Shown here in pieces: positions 50,201-63,100 of a DNA stretch of 64,000 nucleotides. The stretch covers positions 5,623,698 to 5,687,697 of the forward strand of contig NC_133939.1 in the NCBI RefSeq assembly GCF_031877795.1. The letters are read 5' to 3'. Numbering within the stretch: the first letter of the stretch is position 1; every line of letters begins with the position of its first letter. Under the pieces are notes generated by a model that saw only the letters and a list, made by a program, of their open reading frames with translations, did no database searches and was not told where the DNA came from. Origin of the DNA: Strix aluco (Eukaryota; Chordata; Aves; Strigiformes; Strigidae). Position numbers and translations under genes: made by a program.

Positions 50201-53200
50201 GGCAAAAGGCTTTGAGGACTGAACACAAGCCTCTGTGTTTTCAAGTCTGGCAACAACTAGCAGGATACTTCCTCAGGGCTCCCAGGGAGAAGCCCTGAAT
50301 TACTGGTTACCTTTGTGAGCCTGCAGCAGGAACAGCCTCGTGTGAAGCAAGTGGAACTGCTCTCAAATATATTCTGGAGTCCCACAAAACACTTTAAGTG
50401 CATGAGCACACGCTCTTGTCACCATGTCACTGATGAGATAGAAACATGGCAGGTATTGCACAGAGCAGCGCCAAAGGGAGAGGCAATCAGACAAGACAGC
50501 TTCTGCTGCCAAGGGTTTATGGATGGAGTAGTCCCTACTGAACTGTTGCCTCTGAGAGCAGGTACTGCCTAATCCTTACTTAAACCCTGGCTCCTTCCCT
50601 CTCCCACAGGATGCAGGCTCACTTTACCTTCCAGAAAATTCACTTATTCCCCTGCCTTCTGTATGGCCTTTGTCCAGGAGGGTCAATCTGGATTGGTAAT
50701 ACCTTCAATATTGTGTGCTACAATATAGTAAAGCATGGGGTAATTAAAAGGAGCAGATAATTTTGACTGACAGATAATGAAACCTGAGCTTTGAACAGAG
50801 CAAGGAAGGATTCATCTATAAGAAGCTCTGCTGTGATAAAAACCTTTAAATAAGCAGGTAGCTTGCAATAGGATAATGTGCTGTTGAATAGACTGGTTAC
50901 TCTGCATAGCATGCTGATAGCTGTAAAAGCTTTGGCTCCTCACACAGAACGTGCCTGTAACAGAACAGATTCATGTCCTATCACTTCTTCATTTTCAACT
51001 CAAAAGCTACACAGGTCTGGCTCCCCACACCTTTTATCAGCAGACACAAATGAACATGACTACTGAAAACAGTGCACGTGGACTTTAATTCTTGAATAAA
51101 AACGTGGAAGCAACCTGTTTTTCTCCAGCTTCTCAACTAAAACTCCTGCAGCTGGGGTCGTCAGGACCTCCCAGCTTGATTACTACAGCCTCCCCTCCCC
51201 AGGCGCTCCCACACCTACACTGCCCTCCCCTGTCCATAGGGACAGCTGTACCATATTCAAACTTGTTGCTTTAAATCCCAGGACCAAGCACAATTTTACT
51301 TCCCTCAAAGGGTCCTCTGTCACATCCCACCCTCTGCCCAGCTAACAATATGCACCTTCCTTAAAGTCACCCAGGTCTCCTCCTGTCTTGCACAAAGCAA
51401 TCCAGATGTACATTTTAAGAGCTGGTCCACAACAAGTTTCTTTGTAGTATCTTACTAAAATCACACAATAATGCTTATAAAGCAGACAGCTGGATTTGGG
51501 TGATTGTCTAACTATGCTATCTCCAATACTTTCAATCCCAGGATTTTAAAATTATGTAAAAAAATATAAATTGAACCCTCACATTCTTCACCACCCCTCT
51601 ACATTTTGCATCTTTAGGGTGTAAGAAATCCTCGGCAACCTAAGGATCTAAAATAACAAATAAATAAATAATTTTAAAGAAATCTGTTCTGCTTTAGGTA
51701 AATTATTTCAACTTCCTTTTATCATATGCTTCCACACACTGAAGTAGGAGAGGAAAAAAAAAAAAGACAAAAACTCTGGCCAAATCAGTGCCAGCAGCAT
51801 TGTGAGAGGCACAGTCCCCCCCTACCTATCATTAAGATTTTACATCATACTCGTGCTTGTTCCTCAAACCTAGCTTGCTCTAGCACTGTTAAGAGATTTG
51901 GAAATGCAAACCAAGAAACTTCTGTGGTTGTTAGAGTGGGTCAGTATTTTTCAACTGCACACAGGATATGGAGATGGGGTGAGCCTCTGCAGACTTGGAA
52001 GGAAGATTTCTCTGTAGAGAGCAGCTGCTACAAGAAGTTAATTTCCAGCTCCCTGAGATATCCCACATTTTAAAAAAGACTCCATCAAAATAATGAAAAC
52101 TTCCCTCCAACACTACCAGAACAAACAGTGGATGTCCCCACAGACAGAAGCCTTGCATCCAGTGCATCTGCTAGTAACGGAGATGACTTCTGATACTTCA
52201 GCCCAGCTCGCCCACCAACATCCAAGAAGAGTCTTGGCCATCCTCCCCCAGATTTCCCTGTGATCTAACAGCACAGCCAAAGAGCATGACTGGCCCCTGC
52301 ACTGTGCATGTGCTCACAGCATATTCATAGCATGGAGGGGCTTTCCCAAGTGGAAGTCCCCAAATATATTACTGAGGCAGCTCTGTGGCTGGAGAAGAGA
52401 CACCTACATCACCTCCAGCAAGCAGCACTGCAGAAGTGCAGGTGGGAGCCAGTGGCTCCAAGAGGGAGAAAGCACTGGGGCTCTCCACTAAATACCCAAA
52501 TTCCCTCCCCTCTGCAATAAGCCCTGTGCTCCCTGCTTGGAAGGACATGTCAGTAGAACGCATGGTCCTAACCCTCCACAGCTCCTGCACTGCAGCACTC
52601 ATTTGGCAGCACTGCTCAGTGAGTGGCAATTAGTGACATTCAAAATTAACTTCTGCTTTTAAGTCAGTAACTGATATTCAGTCAGGTTCTAATATCCTCT
52701 ATCTAGTGCGTAAATCAGAACTCATCATTTTCTGTGTGTAATTGCCTATGAAGCTCCAAGCTGTAGTTTCAACTCTTTACTTGTGTGAAATAGAGTATAG
52801 CCTTAGAAAGTTTTTACTCAAAGAAAAGAAACTAATATTTTGTACACTTATAAAAACCTCGCCTCATAATATGAGAAGGTTTGGGGGGAGGAGAAAGAAC
52901 AGTCCATCTGGAGATAATAAATCTGACAAGAGAGAAATTCTAGGATCAAAGACAGAACTTCATTATATTAGGAAAAATGAATAATTAACTTGTGATTCAT
53001 GCACCCTGATGCAGTTTGAGAGTTCAGTCTTCCCCATCAGTGTCATCAAATCATTGTCCCTTCAAAAATTATGGCTCATTCCCTGCTCTGTAGATCAGGA
53101 AAGCATGATAGAGTAATCGGGTATTTAAACAGGGTGACAATAATTTTAAGGAGGAATGTTGTATTCTTACATGCCCCAATAGGACATTTTTAAAAATACC

Positions 53201-54160
53201 TAAGGAAAATCTTTTGAAGTTAGTAACATTCACTTTTGGTGGGATTAAATGTAGATCTGAAAAGAGCCAGCTTTTACTTATTCTTAACAGGACAAGTTTG
53301 CAGGGCCTCAACAGTGAAAACTCCTAATCTTACCTTACCTTTAATGCAAAGATTAGTGATTATGCCATAGGCCAGGGGTGAAGCCTATTCTCCTTTCTCA
53401 TGATTTAAGTTACAGCATCCTGAGACAGGGTCTCAGTGTGTCTGTGTTTTTATGGCACAGGGAGGGCATATTTGATCAACTAGGAGACACATGCTGCAGC
53501 ATTTCAAAGTAATAAGACACCTGAAAACCCGCAGCATTTATTATATATCAAAAAACCCAGACAAGACAGGTCTTTTTGTTGTTTTTTGTTTGTTTGGTTG
53601 TTTTTTTTTAAAACCAGAAGCTCTGCAGAGAGGGGAAACAACTGAGTTCTTAAAGAGATGAGAAAAACACCCCTCCTACATCAGCAATTTAAGCATGTTT
53701 CCCTGCAATTCTTTATTACCATACACCACCATTTAACAACACGAAGGACCTTAAATATACAGTAGGAAGAGTAATTTGGCTTATTCTCAATATTTAAATG
53801 GAAGCTGCCTGACATGGCTGATGAGTTAGACGTGCCTGCAGTTATCAAGATGGCAGGGAGATGAAAATAGAGTAAGGGTGAGAAGAGGTGGGCAATTAAT
53901 CAAGATGACCTTTCCATTTATTTTATCACAGAGCATCATCTCTGCCAGCAGTCTGTGTATCAGCCTGTTTTGGTGTATTTCCAATTAACTGTAGATAGAC
54001 ACTTCTCTGTATTACCTGTTTTATAAACAACATTGCAGATTGTCTAGAGCACAGCAACTATGGACACCTCTTGGCTTCTGCTCTTCTCCACTATTCCACA
54101 CTGAAACCTGCATTGTGTTACTTTCATGTAATCCGCAGAAGAAAAGTAAAGGATTAATGT
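47240..54160. other. intergenic, no gene recognised
   Basis: Mixed composition, with a G/T tract at 53,572-53,610. Minus-strand donors near 50,188, 53,335 and 54,011 lack good acceptors with open frames between. I see nothing I can name. Confidence 0.6.
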
Positions 54161-57100
54161 GTAATAAATGGTCTTTTATGACAATGACTGGATAGCATGC
54201 TGCCTTTTTGTAAACCCCCTCCTTGTACAAGGTGAAGGAAATGGAATGGACACCTATGCTTTCTTGGCAGGAGCAAGGAAGAGCTCACGCTTACCGCAGC
54301 CTCACTCTCCGGGTGGTGGTAGCTATTTTTTGGATATGGTTCAGAGCATGGAAGAATCTATGTACTCCTCTTTAAGGGCATGTAAGAAAGGAAGGTCAAT
54401 GATCTTGCTACAGTTATTAAAGCTGTGGTGTAACAGCCCCATTTGCAAGAAGGTGCTTGAAGTCAAGTTCCACCACAGAGCCTCTGCACTGGCTCTAACA
54501 CAGGGAACTTCCCGTACGAGGTCTGACACCAGGGTGAGGAAGTGGCAGCACATCGCACTGGGTTGCAGTGATGGTGCCTTTGCTGCCAGTACAAAAGAGT
54601 GGAAGATCTTTGGGTTCCATCCTACCCTTAAGAAGGATGACATGGTTTGGTGACCACCAGCTTGTCTGTCTTTATCCCCTTATGCTCATCCTCTCCAGTC
54701 TTCATCCTCCAGCTTTCCAAACATTTCAGTATCACTTCAGTTGCAGAAACTTCTGCTTTAATTACTGAAGCTAGTATATGAGTGAATATACGTAAGTGCA
54801 GAAAGCATCAGGCACCTCACAGACAAAACCACTACTTCTTCCTATAAGGCATAAAAATAAATTAAAATTATTTTAATAAAACCCAAATATAATATCAGTA
54901 TGAGAAGAGGGGCTCAGGGGAAAATACTACACACAACTTGAAAACAGACTTTGGAGAGGGAGAAACACACCTAACCCACTTTTAACACACAAAAGGCAGC
55001 TCTGGACTACCTAAGAAATGAATGATAGAGGCAAGGGCTGCTGTAAGGAACGTATCACTTCCCACCCACGATCTTCCTGTCCCCCTCCCCATCCAAGAAG
55101 ATGACCAGAAGAGGTATCTGCTGCCTCACGTCCCCTCATTGCCAATTACTGTGGCTTTTGGCTAACCCAGGCCTGCAAGCTACCTTTACAAAGAATGAGG
55201 AAGAAAGACAAAGCAATTTGTTTTCACAAAGAAACTACATGAGGGTGGGGGGAACACAACCAACAACCCACAAACAAAAATGTAAGACGGTTAATGAGAT
55301 TCCCAAACAGAGAGAAAACAAAAAAGTAAAATATGCTGATGTGCTTTGTAATTCTAGTCCTGCAACAGATGTTACAGGCATTGTGAATTATAAGTCCTTC
55401 TACTTAATAGAGTTCTTTCCCTTGTCAAGATGACTAAAATATACACAAAACCAAAAATGCGCCTAGAGGAGAAAGACCCTAACAAGCAACTGCTAACAAA
55501 TGGCAGATCACTTGATGAGGAGACAGTGAAGCCTGTTACGTTGGCATGCAGGCAGAAAGCTTTATTTATTGCTGTAATTGTTCCTCCCAACACACTGTCC
55601 CTGCAGATGTATGGTTTGATTTTATTGTGAAAGTCCTTAAATGTACATACAAGAAGTCAAAGCTTACGGTCTCAAAGAACTAGAACCATTTCTTAACTTT
55701 AAGCATTGCTTAAAAATAACAGTGAAATAAAGACCAAGCAAAACCTTCATGCATAGGTCTCGTATGCACCTAGAATGAACTATTAATTTACAGGTGTTAT
55801 TTGGTCTTACAATGGAGAACTGAGGGAGTACAAAATAAAGCCCAACATTCCAGAAAAATAAAATGCTTCTAGGGAAGGGAAAATCCTCTCCAGGCTTATT
55901 AGGGAATCACATGAACAACATCTGTAAAACTTAGCTGCCAGGCTAACAGCCATCTCTTCTGGAGGACATCACTGTACCACAAACAATCCACACCACAACT
56001 GCTCAGTTCGTCACTGTTTCGGACCCTCCTACACTTTTGCCCACTGAGGCATGCCCCTGTTTTAGCGTGCTGCCTTGGCACAGCTCATCTTAGGTTTGTC
56101 CCTGCATGGCAGAAGGCAGCCACGCTAGTGCCTTTCACTGCCTCACTAGCTGTGGCACACAGAGCAATGGCATGGCACATGGCACTCGCCGGGACAGAGG
56201 TAGACAGGCAGATGGACAGTTCAAATGACCTCCAAGTTATTAAGACGTCGCAAAGAAGAAACAAAAAGCCTTACCATTTGCTCAGATTGAATGCTGTTTC
56301 CAAAAAGGTTATAGATTTTTCTCCAAGGGCGACCATGGGAGAGGCCTAGAGACGAGGCCATGCCCAGCAGGGACACGTCTTTAGCCAGGGAGTGCTCTGG
56401 CTCCCAATTTTACACACTTTCCTTTGACAAGTTTTCCAAGTGGAAGAGAAAAATAATTCACCTCACAAAAGCATTCAAAAATAAATGCATGAAAACAATG
56501 CAAAACAGTTGTGATAAATGATCCCATGATAAGAACAGCTAGGTTCCTCTCAAGAGTCTTCAAACAGGACTGTTGCCTGCACTCCCAGCCCCAAAATAAC
56601 TGAATGTCAGTCATTTTAGCTGCTTCAGAAGGCTAGATTGCCCTCAAAACAGATAACCATATACTCTTGAATTCTTTGCAATCTCTCCCCACTTGATCTT
56701 GACCAAAACTTGATCTTGACCAAAACCTAAGACACTTTAACAGACTTACAGCAGATTTCTCAGTGCAGAAGGTCTCTCAGTGCATTTCTCTCTGTGGCAC
56801 TGTTCTCCAAGACCCAGTTCTCCAGTCTGGGAGCAAAGCCTCCATCATTCACCCCAGAGCCCAGTAAAGCCATCAGGGCTTTAGTATTTCCAGTAACACA
56901 AAAGGTTTGATCATGCATTAACGTGGTAAAATTTAATAGCCTACAAGAAGTTGTGGCTGATTGGTATAAGTTTAAAAATTCCCATTTAGCATCAAAATAT
57001 TTGAGATTAAGAAAACTAAAGAACACATGATCAGTAGAAACATGTACTGATGGGGGCTGTTGTAGTATGCAAAACATCTGAGCACTCACTAATTTGGCTG

Positions 57101-59400
57101 CAAGCTCTTGTTCCCAAAACAATGTCTGGCAATAATAATATGATCCCAAAGAAAGGGCTCTACAGGGAAGTTATTTACTCTCTCACAAAGGCCGTATGAT
57201 TTATACATGTTGTCACTGCCTATGCCAGAAAATTGATGACTGATTACCGCATATTCATTTCAGTATCAGGTATCCAGCCTGAATTAACTAGATTAGGTCA
57301 CATGGAATTTCTTTACTATTTACAGCACAACTGAGTATAACATTTGGTTTAAGTCAATAAAAAGAAGGAGGTTTTAAATGGAATCCAGTAAGAACTAGAA
57401 TATATTAAAGCTGCATGAATTAGATGTTTATTATTATTTATCACTATTACCCATTTATTGCACAAACATCTGGATTCCATAACCATAGCCTGATAGAATG
57501 ATATTATTAGTGGGGAGAGCAATATAAATATATCAATAGCATCTAGTTTGTTAAACATCTGCAAAGCACTATCACTCATCCATTCCCAGCTCCTGGAGGA
57601 CAGGTACTCAACTTTTCCCTTGTGTTGTTGACTGGGTATTGATTAAAAAGTTTTGGTATCTCAGTTCTGCAGCTCCCTGTGCGAAGGGCACAAGATTGCC
57701 GCTTGAGATATTGCATGTCCTCCATCACTAGGGACAAACCTTCTGTGTAGCAGGACTAGGGAGCGGGCAAGAGTAAGGCAGGGACATGAAAACACTCAGA
57801 GTAAAAAAAGCTTTTGAGAAGAGCATCAACAAAGAGAGAAATGGGTAACCAAAGAGAGAAATGAGTCTAATCATGTCAGGCAAAGAATTTCTAAGACCTA
57901 AGAAGCAGGATCACATACCAAAGTACCTCAATATGCTACAGTATGGTCTGATTAATATTAATAGAGACTGATAATTTTATTCATTTTAGGCTTATAGATA
58001 GTGGTTGCAAAATATGAACACGTATGGTTTCTTTTCCAAACCGCTTACTTCTCAGATCAATTAAAGCATGCAGGGCCTTGCTAGCGAAGCCCTTCTCACT
58101 TGCAACCTCTGACTGCTTTAACAGATACATAGCAATGGTCTATTAAATACTGTTCAATTAATGAATATTTCATTGACTACCCCTTTTAATTTGAAGTTTA
58201 TGAAATAATAACTATAGTAAAGCTCAAACTGCTTTACTGTTAAGTCTGTATTTTTTTTGTTTGAGTATACACATGCTCATCTTACTTTCCCTCTGCAGCA
58301 AAGAGGGTCTGAGCTGATGTACCTGAAAGTCACGAACATTTCCAGCCACAGAAAGCCCAGAATTTTATCTGTATATAAATTTATTCGCATCCCTACTGTA
58401 AGAGCCACTGAAGTACTGCATCGTAAATTGTTATGAACTGCAATGCATGGGGCTCTCCTAAAGTCTGCCCACTTTTACAAAATCCTTAGAAACATGCAGT
58501 CATTGCTAGATATACATTCAATTATGTAAGAATCTCCATCCCTCTTGCTGCTCTTTTTGACAAAGAGGCTGTTCAGCATTATGTGGACCCACACATGTTT
58601 CCTCAACAAGGAAAAAAGGAACCTGTACTACCCAAAGATCAATCAATGCAGAAAATCTTTGGTATTACAGTGTTAAAGCAGACTTGCTCAGCTTTTCCTC
58701 CTCCTGTAGACAGTGGCAAGAAAGATGTTATTAAAGTAACTCCGTGTGAGTGTGTGAGCCAGAGAAACAAAACACAACCCTCTGACAAGAGATCAGCACC
58801 ACCTCCTCTGATATGGTACTGTCAGGATCAGCTTTTCCGTTCAGGAAGAGTGGGCTGTCACCTGGGGCAGCAGAGCAGCCAGGGGCTGCTTATTGTTAAG
58901 GTAACAGCAGGATGTAAAGGAGGGCACTTTCCAATTAACCTGAGGCAGCACATCCCCCAGAGGCAGTGCTGGATAGTGTAAAATGACCAAATATAATAAG
59001 AACAGGAACATCCTGGACTCAAGCATAAGGAATCTGAACAATCAACAGTGTAACCAAGAAAAAAAAACACTCTGGAGGCTCTCCCCTCAGTAACTAATTT
59101 CCCTGCTTCTTTTAACCCTCCTGCAGCATCCTTTCTGCTCCTTTCCCCTTCCTACACCAGTTCTTGCAATAAAAGGAGCCTTCCCTCCACGTGCTTGCTA
59201 GCCATCCTCCCTCCTTTTTCTGGAGGCTTCTAGCACTGATGGAGAGGAAGAACCATATTAAAGACGGTACAGAAAGAGCACATGCAAATGAAAGCATTTT
59301 GCCTGCACAGACTTCTGACAGAGTATCTTTCAGGCTTTTGGTAAAGGAGGAGAAAATCAGCGCTTTCTAACAGGAACACTGCTCCTGACAGGACCCTGTG
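54161..59400. other. intergenic, no gene recognised
   Basis: It contains a 161-codon plus-strand ORF (54,168-54,653) overlapping a 100-codon minus-strand ORF, a 129-codon minus-strand ORF (56,760-57,149) ending near a GTAAGT donor, a 17-bp tandem duplication at 56,691-56,724 and an imperfect repeat at about 57,826-57,862. None matches a family I know. Confidence 0.55.
56691..56724. repeat. 17-bp perfect tandem duplication
   Basis: The unit ACTTGATCTTGACCAAA occurs twice without interruption. Confidence 0.9.
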
Positions 59401-59941
59401 TAGCAGAAGGAGCTGTGTCTGTACCTGGGCTGCCGCACCCCCGTAGAGCTCTGGAAGGTCCACGGGCCGCCCGTCCCTGGTGCTCCAAGCTCCTGATGGT
59501 CTGCACGCAGAAGCGCCCGGGTCTCAGCACCAGGAGTGCCCCGGCTCGTGGCACAACCTGCCCCAGTTAAGGTAGCCGGGCTCTTTGGTGCCCACTCTGC
59601 TCACTGGTAAAGTGATGCCGGCGGGTACCATCCCACGCGAGCAAACTGCAGGAGGGGGCTCAGCTGCTACCCAGAGCCCCTCAGAGAGGGGCAGCGGGGC
59701 TGCAGCCACCCGCAGAGCGCCCTGCAGAGCAGCCATGGGCACAAACCCCAGCAAGGTCTGGAGAGTACACCCCGGAGCCTCTGGGGAGCCCCTGCTCCAG
59801 CTCTGAGGGGACGCCGGGCCCTCCCCCCCCGGTCCCACCCCGAGCGGGAGTTCATGGGGCGGGGGGTGCCGGTGCTCGGCCATCCCTGCCCGTGCCTTCG
59901 CACCCGCCCGCCCTACGGGCCTGGGTGGCCCCTGCCAGAGA

Positions 59942-59971
59942 GACGAGACGGGACGGGACGGGACGGGACGA
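59942..59971. repeat. (GACGG)n pentamer repeat
   Basis: Six pentamers, GACGA, four times GACGG, then GACGA, begin a few bases inside the intron after the minus-strand candidate donor at 59,978. Confidence 0.9.
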
Positions 59972-59978
59972 TGCTTAC

Positions 59979-60053
59979 TGGTGGGGCAGAGACGGCTGCC
60001 AGCATAGGGCCGGACCCCGGAGGAGGGAGATGAGGCCGCTGCGCCGCCGCCAT
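59979..60053 (-). CDS. candidate first coding exon of an unnamed leftward gene
   Basis: On the minus strand ATG at 60,053 has a strong Kozak context (AAAATGG) and opens 25 codons beginning MAAAQRPHLPPPGSGPM, ending exactly on the donor CCA|GTAAGC in phase 0. It lies in a CpG island and overlaps a YY1-like motif, a common arrangement for housekeeping first exons. The peptide is Ala/Pro-rich and I do not recognise it. The exon may instead be 5' UTR. Confidence 0.35.
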
Positions 60054-60130
60054 TTTAGGGCTGAGGGGCAGCGGCGTGTGGGGCTCCCCGCGCCTCAGGG
60101 AATTTCTGCCTGTGCGAGCAGGCGGCGCCG

Positions 60131-63100
60131 TCAGCAGAGAGCGGCTCTTGTTATTCTAAAGTAAATAAAATTAGGAGATTAATAAAATCCTGGTTCCTTT
60201 GGAGCGTGGCTCCTTTTTCAGGCAGTAACGGCTGGGAGAAGACGCCAATGAGAAGTGAAAACTGATGATTTGATCAAGGAACCGTTGCCTCGCGGTTACA
60301 GCAAAAGGCTGCGAGCCAGAGGAGCGGGATGTGGAGGTGCCTCCTGCAACAGGTTCATGGCGTGGCCTGGAGTAAATGGCTGCAAAGTTTTTGTGCATTT
60401 GCTTCCCCTTGAGATCACGATGTTACCCTCACCCGACACTTACCCGGACCTTCCACCAGCACCTGTGCTGCCCAGCAAGTAAAATGAGGAACGCCTCAGC
60501 AATACGGATTGATGCAGCATTGTGTTCCTGCTAGTTCATACATTTTACTTGGCAGGGCCTTCAGTAACTTGGGTGGGATTACTTTCACAGGTGGAAGAGA
60601 AAAAACACCCAGGCAGCCTAGCTGGGAAGGATCATATGCTGCCTCGGTTCAAATGCTGCCTCCAGCATATATGGTGGAAAGTGTGAAGTGTAATGATGCT
60701 TGGGTAGAATAACAGTGGCATTATTCGCTACACTTGCATAAACATCGAGCTGTTCTCACTGAGGATACTGTAAAGCACTTGTATCATCATTTTCTTACTC
60801 CCTGACTAACTCTCAATGTATCAAAACCAGGTGCACAGCTTATTTCAGTTCTGTGACTGGAGAACACTTTCACAGGTCACATTTGGTGAAAGCACTTCTG
60901 AACATGAAACAAAAAAATTTATTAATTATTCTGTAATATTTAGTATAACAACCATCATTTATTGCCTGCAAATCTGTTCCTTGCAATGACTCTGAAAAAA
61001 GAAAACTAAGAGGACTGTACAGTGTTAAAGGTAATTAATTTTTAAAATACGATAGGCTTTAGGTTTAAGGGCTTTTTGTACTGTTGGCTCGAATGTAACA
61101 ATGGGAATAAACAGACTGCAGTTTCTACTTGAATATTTCTGTGTTAAGAGTATGTTTTTTTAGTAGAAAACAAATACCCTCCATCAACACCACTCTGTAA
61201 TCCAAGAAGGCAAGACATATTACACTGAAACAGCATCCAGAAGCCAATGCAAGGACAACACACACGACAGATGCTCAGTTTTAGGGTTTATTTCATCTGC
61301 TAACATTCATTCTTGATCTAGACAAAAACAATTAGATGGGGTTTTTTTAAAATCCAATTTTTCTTGTGGAAGAAAAACCTTTTAACACTTTTTGTAAGAT
61401 GCTATAAATAAATATATAAAGCTTTAAGTGTTACTTGGCTCAAGTTAAACAGTTGTCTTTTTATTTTTTGTTTTTAAGTTCCTGAAGTGAAAAAAAAAAG
61501 TGCAAACCATACACATTCAGCCCAATGGAATGACTCCAGCCACAATCACTTTCAGAGAAGCTGAATCTGTTTGATCTACAATACGGAGGATGGAAGGCGG
61601 GTGGGGGACAGTTGTATTTTTTTTACCCTCAGTCACACAACTCCTAGAAGATAAGAACTGAGTTCCTTGGTAGGTAAAGCACACAAGAAAGGGGAGAGGG
61701 AAGAAAAAGGAAATCCTGCCTGCATTGCCCTTTCCCTTCCCTGTGCAGACTGTGCAGCAAAGAGGAAAGAACGGACAATATAAGCAAAGCCTCAGACAAA
61801 AACATGACAATGAAAAATAAAATCGGATACCAATAGGGATGGTGAGAAATCCTGTGGCTGTTGTGTGTTTGCCTAGCAGACTACACACAAACACAGAGGA
61901 ACCTCACATTGAGAGAGGGTGGGGATTTTTGTTTTCTCCTTATGAAAAAAAGATGAAAGGGGCAATAAAAATAAGTTAAATCATATTCCAATATGTACAA
62001 AACAAATCATGCTCAGTAAACCATTTGAATATAAAATTATTCATTATAGTACAACTCTCTCAATCCAGTCTGCAGAATTGACACCTGGGGGAAAACAGGA
62101 AGGGGGAATTGTGGGGCTTTGAGGGATGAGACAGACTCATTTAAATCTTGGGTTTTTTTCAGCTTGCATGGCTAAAAATTACAGAGAAAACCACCTGCAG
62201 CTGGGACAATACAGGCTTTAATACCCACGTGCTTATCAGGACTGCATTCACCTTGGCAGAACTCCTGTAGACCGGGCAAAACAAACAGCCACAGATAGCT
62301 CGGATTGTGTGCACGGACACAAGCTCCTGCTGCTCGCTGGTTTACCTGAACTGCTGCTAATTGACCTGTGTTTTAAAGGCTTGGCTCTACTGCTGATCAG
62401 GCAGCGAATCCTGCATTCGCTTCTGCCACTGGAACATGATTTGCTAATATTAGTGAAAACAAGAACAAAGAGGTAACACAGCCAGCCCTGTGATTTGAAT
62501 CCAGCAGATACTGAGTTGTTTTCCAAGCTATAGGCTTGGAAATACAACATTTAGCATAGTCTGTGTTGCGATTTCCTGTAGCACTACCCATTTTTGTGAC
62601 ACTTGGAAAATTCTACAGGACAGGAGGGGGTGTGAGTAACTCTAAATGCCAGTAAGAAGCTAGAGATGCTTTTAACCCCGGGATATAAATCTCAGTCAGG
62701 CCCTGTACTGTAATGTTAGTTGTTACCTTCTGTAGCTGTTCAGTGGTCTCTGTGAAGTGATTTGATGGTCTCAGAGTGAAAACTTTCTAATTGATATGTG
62801 TCTGTACTGCCACTGTGGTGGTCCTTCTGTCTTGCTCATACTCTCAGCAACTGCACTGACCTTTCTGCTCCTACAGGACAGCCCTGGGAGAGAAGATTCA
62901 AAAGCTCATTGGGATCTTCCTTATGCTGCTTCCATTGCCATCCCAGTTTTGTAAGCAAGTAAGGGACTATGGGGTGCAAAAACATCAACCTGAAGCACTC
63001 CCCATTTATTCCAAAATGGGGCACAAAGGAAGAAATTCAGGCAAGCCAGAAATTCACACTGATCCTTTGTTGAGGGGTTTTTTTTGTTGATGACTTTGGA

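Larger units (their letters stand above)
33589..60053 (-). other. hypothetical minus-strand transcript joining six splice-bounded intervals
   Basis: The intervals 60,053-59,979, 59,500-59,425, 43,871-43,780, 37,479-37,435, 34,406-34,365 and 33,810-33,589 each have canonical acceptor and donor dinucleotides where needed and join in one frame to a stop at 33,591-33,589, giving roughly 180 residues. The last interval alone carries 73 open codons after the acceptor GGTTTTGTTTCACAG. I recognise no domain, and a search with this much freedom can yield such a chain by chance. Confidence 0.12.
59440..60130. promoter_or_regulatory. CpG island, probable promoter
   Basis: It is the densest CpG cluster of the window, with no TATA box seen. 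A YY1-like element AAAATGGCGGC lies on the minus strand at 60,056-60,046 and overlaps an ATG; in TATA-less promoters this element usually sits just downstream of the start site in the direction of transcription, pointing to leftward transcription from about 60.1 kb. Rightward initiation is also possible. Confidence 0.7.

Noticed and set aside
56760..57149. 129-codon minus-strand ORF ending near a GTAAGT donor
   Set aside because: Its stop lies before the donor, no strong acceptor bounds it, and its length is within random expectation for this window.
58583..58981. 132-codon plus-strand ORF
   Set aside because: No homology recognised, no splice sites that fit, and length within chance expectation.
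60630..60660. GGTTCAAAT resembling a tRNA B box
   Set aside because: No matching A box or cloverleaf stems around it.
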